A stretch of 7,782 nucleotides of DNA, taken from NCBI GenBank assembly GCA_017962285.1, contig JAGCVR010000041.1:1-7782 (forward strand), written 5' to 3'. The notes under the pieces were generated by a model, which searched no databases, had not been told where the DNA came from, and saw nothing but the letters and a program-made list of their open reading frames with translations. The DNA comes from Muribaculaceae bacterium (GTDB lineage: Bacteria; Bacteroidota; Bacteroidia; Bacteroidales; Muribaculaceae). Shown one piece after another: positions 1-5,803 of the stretch; positions within the stretch are counted from its first letter, which is position 1; every line of letters begins with the position of its first letter. Made by a program: the position numbers and the translations under genes.

Positions 1-252
1 AAAGTCCACACCCCAAGTGTCGATGCCTATTGATTTGATTTCCACTTCATCGCGAGCCATCACTTTCAGACCCTGCAGTATCTCATAATAGAGAGCAAAG
101 ATGTCCCAGTGATAGTGACCTCTGTTTTCAATGATTCTATTTTTGAAACGGGTGATTTCCTGTTGCGAGATTTTACCATCTTCAATGGTAAATAAAATTG
201 TGCGTCCACTTGTAGCCCCCAAATCGACGGCAAAATAATTAACCTTACTCAT
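1..252 (-). CDS. rhaB: Rhamnulokinase, N-terminal part (cut by window edge)
   Basis: The first 84 codons of a FGGY-family sugar kinase, reading leftward out of the window. Rhamnulokinase phosphorylates L-rhamnulose to L-rhamnulose 1-phosphate with ATP in the cytoplasm, the second step of L-rhamnose catabolism. The visible protein begins MSKVNYFAVDLGATSGR: residues 8-17 are the first phosphate-binding loop of the ASKHA fold, and the AVDLGATSGR form is typical of rhamnulokinases rather than xylulo- or glycerol kinases. Residues 47-60 (HYHWDIFALYYEIL) and the segment IGIDTWGVDF at 75-84 also fit the family. The full family length is about 480 residues, so about 400 lie outside. The ATG at 252 is the natural start, with only an AT-rich leader upstream. 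In Bacteroides this gene leads a rhamnose operon under an AraC-type regulator; neither is visible here. FGGY membership is near certain and the substrate is likely. Confidence 0.9.
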   Translation of the reverse strand, partial: MSKVNYFAVDLGATSGRTILFTIEDGKISQQEITRFKNRIIENRGHYHWDIFALYYEILQGLKVMARDEVEIKSIGIDTWGVDF

Positions 253-279
253 AATTTTACGGAAAAATTAACAGTGTGT

Positions 280-355
280 TTATTTTTTTAAATTTCCCTT
301 ACTCTGAACGAATTCTCTCCCATTCTGCATATCCGAGGACAAGGAGCGCATCCAT
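280..355 (-). other. Two overlapping mini reading frames in the rhaB leader
   Basis: On the minus strand the putative rhaB leader carries two ATGs four bases apart in different frames. One, from 355 to 299, encodes 18 residues (MDALLVLGYAEWERIRSE). The other, from 351 to 280, encodes 23 residues beginning MRSLSSDMQNGREF and ending in a lysine-rich tail. The stretch 301-356 has much higher GC than its flanks, unlike ordinary Bacteroidetes leaders. It may be a leader peptide, an RNA element or a gene remnant; neither peptide is one I recognise. There is no clear ribosome binding site, so coding status is unproven. Confidence 0.2.
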
Positions 356-369
356 TCTTTATCAATTAG

Positions 370-401
370 CAAATATATGAATTACTTATGATTTTTCCTA
401 A
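370..401 (-). promoter_or_regulatory. Candidate Bacteroides-type promoter of rhaB
   Basis: Read on the minus strand, TATATTTG (370-377) fits the Bacteroidetes -7 consensus TAnnTTTG. TTAG (398-401) fits three of four bases of the -33 consensus TTTG at the expected 20-nt spacing. Transcription would start near 363-366, giving a leader of about 110 nt before the rhaB ATG at 252. The weak -33 element would suit an activator-dependent catabolic promoter (inference). Confidence 0.5.
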
Positions 402-426
402 CTTTTTTTAAGATTTTTAAAAAAGT
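401..426. repeat. AT-rich inverted repeat next to the rhaB -33 element
   Basis: The arms ACTTTTTTTAA (401-411) and TTAAAAAAGT (417-426) are complementary apart from one extra base, around a 5-nt centre. The repeat abuts the candidate -33 box at 398-401. It could be a regulator site, an upstream activating A/T tract or part of a transcription end for the queG operon. Low sequence complexity makes chance symmetry possible. Confidence 0.3.
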
Positions 427-456
427 GATGATAAAAACGCTTAAAACCGTCTGCCA

Positions 457-474
457 ATATGTTTTTAAACATAT
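457..474. repeat. Perfect 8-bp inverted repeat, 2-nt centre
   Basis: ATATGTTT and AAACATAT flank the bases TT. Just outside, CCAA (454-457) and TTGG (477-480) are also complementary if a 3-nt bulge is allowed. The repeat lies about 40 nt downstream of the queG stop and about 55 nt upstream of the rhaB -33 candidate. It could be an operator half-site pair or an RNA hairpin; nothing decides between them. Confidence 0.3.
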
Positions 475-487
475 GTTTGGCTGGGAA

Positions 488-503
488 AGACAAAATTCTG
501 TCT
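488..503 (-). terminator. Possible weak terminator hairpin after queG
   Basis: On the minus strand, 11 nt after the queG stop, AGACAGAA is followed directly by TTTTGTCT, an 8-bp palindrome with one G-U pair, then TTTCCC. Outer bases CTG and CAG can add a few more pairs. The stem is AT-rich and the U-tract is only three bases, so it is a weak candidate for the end of the three-gene operon. Confidence 0.2.
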
Positions 504-513
504 GTTTTCAGGA

Positions 514-1443
514 CTACTGTGACTTCCCCTCGCGGATTGCGGCAAGATTGCGACGAAGGTTCTGCAGACCCGTCCGCTTAACGGCACTCCGACCGAATAT
601 CTCTTCAAACTCCTCGGCAGTCATGGAAACAAGGCTTTCATCCGTAATCCCCAGAAACTGCTCCGAAGGCTTGAATTCATCCACTTCTGTAGCCACAACA
701 TGGTTGTTGTGGGGGCAGCACTGCTGACAAGCGTCACAGCCATAGATGCGATTGCCTATCACTCCACTGACCCACGGCGGCATGGGACCACGGTTCTCAA
801 TCGTAAGACACGACAGGCACCGCCTGGCATCCACCGGCTCCCCCTCGCGTAATGCTCCTGCAGGACACTGTCTTATACACGCGCGGCATTGGACACAACT
901 TTCCGTGCATGGCTCGTCGGGCTCAATTTCAAGCGTTGTCAGCATGATGCCTATGAAAAAATATGAGCCTTTTCCGGGAATTATCAGAGAATTGTTCAGC
1001 CCCACAAACCCTATTCCTGCCCTCTGCGCCAAGTAACGCTCATGGATGGGTGCGGAATCTACACAGACTCTGCTTTTTTCGCCTGTTTCACTCAAGATAT
1101 ACTGTGCGATTGCCTTCATTTTGCGCCGAAGCACCTTGTGATAATCCTCTCCGTAGGCATAATAAGCAAACTGCGGTGCTTCGAGGGGCTGAAACTGCCT
1201 GGGATAATAATTCAGCGCAAGAGCAATCACAGTCTTGGCGCCGGGGAGCAGAAGAGTGGGGTCGGCACGCAAATCCATGTGATTCGCCGCCCACTGCATA
1301 CAACCGTTTTTCCCTTGCGTAATCCACCGCTTGTATCGATCGTTCAGCTCGTTCGGCACCGGACCCACCGAACTGAAGCCACATGCACTGAATTTCAGCG
1401 ACGTGGCCAATTCCACAATCGATTGCTTCAAGCCGCCACTCAT
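514..1443 (-). CDS. queG: Epoxyqueuosine reductase QueG
   Basis: QueG reduces epoxyqueuosine to queuosine in the wobble position of tRNAs with GUN anticodons, the last step of queuosine synthesis, using cobalamin and two [4Fe-4S] clusters in the cytoplasm. The 309-residue product has the DUF1730-type cobalamin domain (about 1-165) with the motif VDSAP at 128-132, whose Asp129 aligns with the proposed catalytic acid, and GIGFVGLNNSLI at 143-154. The ferredoxin-like cysteines are C183, C186, C189 and C193 followed by Pro, then C209 and C212, then C236, C239, C242 and C243 followed by Pro. The C-terminal FGRSAVKRTGLQNLRRNLA (283-301) is the usual family tail. I chose the ATG at 1443: the open frame reaches back to 1533, but that extension overlaps the end of the deacetylase gene and resembles nothing in QueG. 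The gap to the deacetylase is 16 nt, so it is probably the third gene of the operon. Confidence 0.95.
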   Translation of the reverse strand: MSGGLKQSIVELATSLKFSACGFSSVGPVPNELNDRYKRWITQGKNGCMQWAANHMDLRADPTLLLPGAKTVIALALNYYPRQFQPLEAPQFAYYAYGEDYHKVLRRKMKAIAQYILSETGEKSRVCVDSAPIHERYLAQRAGIGFVGLNNSLIIPGKGSYFFIGIMLTTLEIEPDEPCTESCVQCRACIRQCPAGALREGEPVDARRCLSCLTIENRGPMPPWVSGVIGNRIYGCDACQQCCPHNNHVVATEVDEFKPSEQFLGITDESLVSMTAEEFEEIFGRSAVKRTGLQNLRRNLAAIREGKSQ

Positions 1444-1459
1444 CGCACGATAATTTCCC

Positions 1460-2080
1460 CTATTCGGGCATTGTAATCTTATTGAATTTATACCCCTGTT
1501 CCTGAAGCCACTCAATGGCGCGAGGCAAGGCATATTTCATATTTTTCTCCGCCTTCAGTGAATCATGGAAAACAATAATGGAGCCATTGCGGGCATATTT
1601 CTTCACATTCTCCAGCACCTGTTCGCCGGTGAGTTTCTTGCTGTAGTCGCGCGTAACAAGGTCATACATTATGATTGTGAAGTGAGAACGCAGCACATAC
1701 GACTGCCCGAAACGAATCAGTCCGTGAGGCGGACGGAAAAGCGTGGAATGTATCTGTTCCACTGCCATGAACACATCGTGCAGATAGCGACGCGTGGTCA
1801 CTTTTGCTCCCTGAAGATGGGTCATGGTGTGATTCCCTACGCTGTGTCCGCGACTTAACACCTCCTGATACAGTTCGGGGTGTTTCTTGACGTTGTTGCC
1901 GACCATGAAAAACGTGGCTTTCACACCATAACGGTCAAGGGTGTCGAGCACCCAGGGTGTTACCTCGGGCACTGGACCGTCATCGAAGGTAAGATACACT
2001 GTGTGTTCCTTTTTGTGTATCCTCCAAATCGTCTCGGGGAACAACATCCGGTACAGCAGTGGCGGGCGCTCAACAAACAT
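1460..2080 (-). CDS. Polysaccharide deacetylase family protein (NodB domain, no signal peptide)
   Basis: A compact carbohydrate esterase family 4 enzyme of 206 residues, nearly all NodB homology domain. Such enzymes remove N- or O-acetyl groups from glycans with a divalent metal. The five motifs are visible in order: TFDDGP at 31-36 (Asp33 likely base, Asp34 metal ligand), NHTMTH at 83-88 (His84 and His88 metal ligands), RPPHG at 116-120 (His where Tyr is usual), YDLVTRDYS at 139-147 (Asp145; Tyr replaces the usual Trp), and IIVFHD at 168-173 (His172 likely acid). The N-terminus MFVERPPLLYRMLFPETIW has no signal peptide or transmembrane helix, so the enzyme seems cytoplasmic or peripherally bound to membrane. 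It starts 57 nt after the DUF2723 gene with no promoter of its own visible, and ends 16 nt before queG. The substrate is unknown; neighbouring glycosyltransferase context suggests a glycan used for protein or envelope glycosylation (inference). Confidence 0.85.
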   Translation of the reverse strand: MFVERPPLLYRMLFPETIWRIHKKEHTVYLTFDDGPVPEVTPWVLDTLDRYGVKATFFMVGNNVKKHPELYQEVLSRGHSVGNHTMTHLQGAKVTTRRYLHDVFMAVEQIHSTLFRPPHGLIRFGQSYVLRSHFTIIMYDLVTRDYSKKLTGEQVLENVKKYARNGSIIVFHDSLKAEKNMKYALPRAIEWLQEQGYKFNKITMPE

Positions 2081-2137
2081 AGAACTTACTGGTGGTAAAA
2101 ACCTGTTTTATCGTTTTCGTTCCTTGAATCGACTGCT

Positions 2138-5100
2138 TTATTCCACTTCAATTTCACCGGTGGGCTCGTTGCGCTCTTCCTGCTGCTTCAAAAGCGACAG
2201 CAGACGCTCCGCGCTTACGCCGATTCCCTGCAGCTTGCCAATCAGTGCTTCCATGCCGGAAGGATTCAGCTCGTTATAGAGTATCAGCAGCTCGGGCATG
2301 TAGCGCTGGTCGATAATGTAGTCCATGTTGGTGATGCGGCCGTACAGAGAACTGCTCAGCGACTGATAGAAACGGGTATATTCACCGAAATGCATAATCT
2401 CGTCCTCCAGCACCTTAATTGCGCGGTCGGTGGCATTCTTGTTTCCGGAATGTTCACCAAGGAACTTATATGCCTGAACCAGACGCTCGCCTATCGAGAT
2501 TGAATATGGACACACATTTGCCGGCAGTTTTTCTTCCATCAGCTTAAGAACGTGCATTGATTTCTCGAAGCGGTCGGCAATATACTTGTCCACCGGCTGA
2601 TCCACAAACGTTGCCTTTCCAGCATTCTTGGCCTTCTGGCCGGCATAGCCCTCGTAGGCAAAATCAATGGCGAGGTTGATTAATGCGGTGCGCACGGTCT
2701 GAACCATTCTCCTCACGGTTTCATCCAGATAGATCGATTCCGGTGTGGCTTTGTCAAGTCCGCCCCACAAGAAGTGTTTCACCACATTGTCATACATCAC
2801 GTCGGTGTTGCTCGCCACGTCTCCCGTGGGCGAAGCGCCGTAGAGCGGAGTCACCTGATAGCACATACCGGTGTTACGCAGGTAAGGCGTGAGGCCGAGG
2901 TAATAATTCTCTGGCACGGTCATCGCGAAATAGCATGGACGCTTCCATCCGTCTTCAATGCTCGACGCTATTATATCCAGACACATCACCTGGCTCGACG
3001 TGAGGCCGCTTCCGCCAGTCTGAAGCAAGTTAAGGCTTATCACCTCTTCAATCATATCGCGACGCGATTCGGGAACTATGCCCTGCCGGCACACTGCGGC
3101 AGAATCAACTTCCATAAATACTAGCGGATAGTGGAATTCCGGCACGCCATAGATGTTCTTGGAACTCTCAGGACTATAAAGTTCCTGAAGTGCCATTGTA
3201 GCTGGAACCCATCGTGCGGTGTCGGGCGATATGAAATAATTGAATTGGTGCGCATCGTAAGCGAAAGTCGTGGGACCAGCCTGCATCGGCAGCGGAGTGG
3301 ATTCATAGGCGGCACGCTGCATCTGCGAGATATACCAGTCGGTGGCAAGATAACTGAGATTCACCACACGCACATCGGTGCGATAACCCTCCACCTCCTG
3401 ATTATACCACAATGGGAATGTATCGTTGTCGCCATTACAGAATATCACTCCGTTCTTGCCGGCACTGGTAAGGTAATTGCGGCCGAAATCCCGTGCGGCA
3501 TAACGTCCGGAGCGGTCATGGTCGTCCCATGTCTGGCTCACCATCTGTAACGGAACAAGCAGACCTATCAATGCGGCAACTGCGGCAACTGCAAGTTCTT
3601 TCTTGCCGCCCGACTCTTCCACTGGTTCGCTTTGTTTTTTATCCTTGGCTGGTTTCTTCGTGAGCAGTTTCATAACCAAAGCCCATAGTCCTGCCACTCC
3701 CATGCCAATCCAGATGGCAAAGGCATAGAACGAACCGGCGTAGGCATAGTCGCGCTCACGCGGCTGGCTTGGCGTCTGATTAAGATACATCACAATGGCA
3801 ATACCGGTCATGAAGAACAGGAAGAAAATCACCCAGAATTGTTCTATTCCCCGCTTGCCGCGATATGCCTGCCACAACAGACCTATGATTCCCAGCAGCA
3901 AAGGCAACATAAAGAACACGTTGTGCCCCTTGTTGCCGGAGCCAAGGTCGCTTGGCAACAGGCTTTGGTCGCCAAGACGCATATTATCGAGCAGAGGTAT
4001 GCCGGAAATCCAGTTTCCCTGGGTTATCTCGCCCATACCCTGAATATCGTTCTGGCGGCCCGCAAAGTTCCACATAAAGTAACGCCAATACATGTAATTG
4101 AGCTGATACTCAATGAAAAACCTTATGTTTTCCACCATTGTGGGCTTAATTCTCATTTCTTTGTTTATGGAATTCCCCTTTCCATCGACATGGGTGGTGG
4201 CTTCAACCATTTCTCCATGAAGGTCAAGCCATTCGGTGTATTCGCGGGCATGATTCGGATCGTGAATGCGGGGGAACAGCATGTTAAGCTCGGGGTTATA
4301 GCGATAATTCTGAGCCTTTCCCGTTGCTACATAGCGGTCGGGTTCCGACGGATCGGTTTTCACCACACGGGCATAGAGGGTGCGTCCTTCGTCGGACAAG
4401 GCTTTCGAAGACTGACCGTCCGACACCTCATACACTACTGTTGAGTTGAACGTCTGCCCATAGAGCAAGGGCGACTTACCATACTGCTCGCGGCTCAGAT
4501 AGCTCTGCAGGGCAAACGGGCTGTTTGGCGAGTTTTCGTCGAGTGGCGTGTTGGCATTACTGCGAATGATAATCAGTCCATAGGACGAGAATCCTATGAA
4601 AATCATCAAGATACACCACATCGCATTGGCAAATAACCGCTTGGGTATAACTTTGCACCACTTGACCAACCACACTGCCAGAGCAACAGTTATAACAAAT
4701 GGTATTATCATGCTTTCACCGATGAACGGGATGCCCGAAAGAAGCACCGCAAGAATTACCGCCAATTTAGTGATGATATCGTTTTTACCTTTATATATGC
4801 AGTACAACGCCCACGACAGCACGGCAAGCGTTGCCACAGCATAGGCGATTGTTCCTGAATTGTAGGGCAATCCAAATGTGTTCACAAACAGCAGTTCGAA
4901 ACTTTGTGCCACATCCACGAAACCTGGTTCCAGTCCGTAAAGAATCAGGACTATCAGGACAAAGGATATCAGAAGTGCCAGAAGCGAGCCCTTGACACTG
5001 GTCTCCTTCCATTTACGATAGTAATAGATTAGTACAATCGCCGGAATACAAAGCAGGTTCAGCAAGTGAACACCGAGCGATATACCGAAAACGTATGCGA

Positions 5101-5647
5101 TTAATATCAGGTAACGGTCGCTCTGAGGGCTGTCGGCACGGTTCTCCCATTTGAGAATCAACCAGAACACAAGTGCCGTGCAGAACGATGAGAACGCATA
5201 CACCTCGGCCTCTACAGCCGAATACCAGAATGTGTCGCTCCACGTGTAGGCAAGTGCGCCTGCCAGACCGCTTCCCATCACCACAAGGTACTGTGCCATT
5301 GTCATTTCATCCTCTTTACCATCGGCTACCACAAGCCGCTTCACAAGGTGTGTGATGGTCCAGAACAGCAGCAGTATTGTGGCCGCACTGAGCAGTGCCG
5401 ACATTGCATTGACGCACACCGACACCAGTTCCACATTACCACCGGCAAACAGTGTGGCGAAACGTGCCACAAGAATGAAAATCGGGTTGCCGGGTGGGTG
5501 ACCAATCTCGAGTTTGTAACCTTGTGCGATAAATTCAGGACAATCCCAGAAACTTGCAGTAGGTTCCACTGTGAGCAGATAAGTTATTGCTGCTACAAAA
5601 AATGCGAACCAACCAAGAGTGTTGTTGATGATATTATATTTTCTCAT
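2138..5647 (-). CDS. DUF2723 / TMEM260-family membrane protein, probable protein O-mannosyltransferase type
   Basis: A 1169-residue polytopic inner-membrane protein of the DUF2723 family. Its human relative TMEM260 is a protein O-mannosyltransferase; bacterial members are therefore probably GT-C enzymes that glycosylate exported proteins from a lipid-linked sugar (inference for this protein). About 12 hydrophobic helices span residues 12-362. The first external loop holds EPTASFWDCPEF (28-39) and GHPPGNP (49-55), the most conserved family segments and a likely active site with Asp35 and Glu38. A soluble segment (about 363-574) is followed by four more helices (575-701), with a lysine-rich cytoplasmic linker at 664-684. 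A large C-terminal periplasmic domain (702-1169) includes FCNGDNDTFPLWYNQ (736-750) and a helical end. The start at 5647 (MRKYNIINN) matches family N-termini; an upstream ATG at 5680 would leave almost no leader after the promoter at 5692-5725. It is the first gene of the operon with the deacetylase and queG. Confidence 0.85.
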   Translation of the reverse strand: MRKYNIINNTLGWFAFFVAAITYLLTVEPTASFWDCPEFIAQGYKLEIGHPPGNPIFILVARFATLFAGGNVELVSVCVNAMSALLSAATILLLFWTITHLVKRLVVADGKEDEMTMAQYLVVMGSGLAGALAYTWSDTFWYSAVEAEVYAFSSFCTALVFWLILKWENRADSPQSDRYLILIAYVFGISLGVHLLNLLCIPAIVLIYYYRKWKETSVKGSLLALLISFVLIVLILYGLEPGFVDVAQSFELLFVNTFGLPYNSGTIAYAVATLAVLSWALYCIYKGKNDIITKLAVILAVLLSGIPFIGESMIIPFVITVALAVWLVKWCKVIPKRLFANAMWCILMIFIGFSSYGLIIIRSNANTPLDENSPNSPFALQSYLSREQYGKSPLLYGQTFNSTVVYEVSDGQSSKALSDEGRTLYARVVKTDPSEPDRYVATGKAQNYRYNPELNMLFPRIHDPNHAREYTEWLDLHGEMVEATTHVDGKGNSINKEMRIKPTMVENIRFFIEYQLNYMYWRYFMWNFAGRQNDIQGMGEITQGNWISGIPLLDNMRLGDQSLLPSDLGSGNKGHNVFFMLPLLLGIIGLLWQAYRGKRGIEQFWVIFFLFFMTGIAIVMYLNQTPSQPRERDYAYAGSFYAFAIWIGMGVAGLWALVMKLLTKKPAKDKKQSEPVEESGGKKELAVAAVAALIGLLVPLQMVSQTWDDHDRSGRYAARDFGRNYLTSAGKNGVIFCNGDNDTFPLWYNQEVEGYRTDVRVVNLSYLATDWYISQMQRAAYESTPLPMQAGPTTFAYDAHQFNYFISPDTARWVPATMALQELYSPESSKNIYGVPEFHYPLVFMEVDSAAVCRQGIVPESRRDMIEEVISLNLLQTGGSGLTSSQVMCLDIIASSIEDGWKRPCYFAMTVPENYYLGLTPYLRNTGMCYQVTPLYGASPTGDVASNTDVMYDNVVKHFLWGGLDKATPESIYLDETVRRMVQTVRTALINLAIDFAYEGYAGQKAKNAGKATFVDQPVDKYIADRFEKSMHVLKLMEEKLPANVCPYSISIGERLVQAYKFLGEHSGNKNATDRAIKVLEDEIMHFGEYTRFYQSLSSSLYGRITNMDYIIDQRYMPELLILYNELNPSGMEALIGKLQGIGVSAERLLSLLKQQEERNEPTGEIEVE

Positions 5648-5691
5648 CGTTATTTTTATAAAGATTTTGTCAGTAAACATTATTATTTGGG

Positions 5692-5725
5692 CAAATTTAG
5701 GGAAAATATCGCAGTTTTTATCTAA
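5692..5725 (-). promoter_or_regulatory. Candidate promoter of the DUF2723-deacetylase-queG operon
   Basis: On the minus strand, TAAATTTG (5692-5699) matches the -7 consensus TAnnTTTG. A -33-like TTAG (5722-5725) lies 22 nt upstream, slightly long and one base off. The predicted start near 5687 leaves a leader of about 40 nt to the ATG at 5647, but only about 7 nt to the ATG at 5680, which supports the downstream start. Confidence 0.45.
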
Positions 5726-5726
5726 T

Positions 5727-5758
5727 TTTGCTAAAAAAAGCAGAAAAGAGTATCTTTG
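5727..5758 (+). promoter_or_regulatory. Bacteroides-type promoter of the HAD-kinase operon
   Basis: TTTG (5727-5730), a 20-nt spacer and TATCTTTG (5751-5758) match both elements of the Bacteroidetes consensus TTTG, 19-21 nt, TAnnTTTG exactly. Transcription should start near 5763-5766, about 40 nt before the ATG at 5804. The box TAATTTTG at 5723-5730 also fits the -7 consensus but lacks a -33 element at proper distance. Confidence 0.7.
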
Positions 5759-5767
5759 AAACCGATT

Positions 5768-5786
5768 TTCGGCTTATTAAACCGAA
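5768..5786. promoter_or_regulatory. Operator-like near-palindrome in the HAD gene leader
   Basis: The 19-base TTCGGCTTATTAAACCGAA is a near-perfect palindrome centred on 5777 with one mismatched pair. It lies just downstream of the expected transcription start. The motif AAACCGA occurs in it (5779-5785) and again 20 bases upstream (5759-5765), directly after the -7 box. It could bind a dimeric repressor or form a leader hairpin; no regulator is identified. Confidence 0.3.
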
Positions 5787-5803
5787 CTTTCTGAACTTTG
5801 AGA

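Larger units (their letters stand above)
253..513. other. Intergenic gap between queG end and rhaB start
   Basis: No convincing gene lies in these 261 bases. The left part (253-300) is AT-rich leader for rhaB, 301-356 is clearly richer in GC, and 357-480 is again very AT-rich. The gap holds a candidate rhaB promoter, two overlapping mini reading frames in its leader, and three inverted repeats, each listed separately. Because both flanking genes read leftward, the gap must serve as both the end of the queG operon and the control region of rhaB. Confidence 0.8.

Noticed and set aside
472..479. TATGTTTG on the plus strand, matching the -7 consensus.
   Set aside because: There is no -33 element 19-21 nt upstream and no plus-strand gene downstream; it is part of the inverted repeat at 457-474.
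425..727. A 100-codon plus-strand frame that begins in the queG-rhaB gap.
   Set aside because: Most of it is antisense to queG, and no promoter with both boxes precedes it; the peptide has no recognisable features.
1444..1533. A 30-codon N-terminal extension of queG in frame with the gene.
   Set aside because: It overlaps the end of the deacetylase gene in another frame, lacks similarity to QueG N-termini, and an ATG at 1443 just past the deacetylase stop gives a normal family length.
2074..2081. TATGTTTG on the minus strand, matching the -7 consensus at the deacetylase start.
   Set aside because: The match is formed by the start codon and next codons of the gene itself, so it cannot promote a transcript that includes the start with a normal leader.
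3572..3592. Tandem direct repeat GCGGCAACT in the DUF2723 gene.
   Set aside because: It encodes an alanine/valine-rich part of a membrane helix (AVAAVAA), which explains the repetition.
3839..4444. A 201-codon open frame on the plus strand.
   Set aside because: It lies entirely antisense to the DUF2723 gene, whose product has clear family motifs there; the translated product shows no coherent domain and looks like a shadow.
5798..5803. TTG start two codons upstream of the HAD gene ATG.
   Set aside because: An ATG is available at 5804 and gives the normal short N-terminus before motif I; nothing favours the rarer codon.
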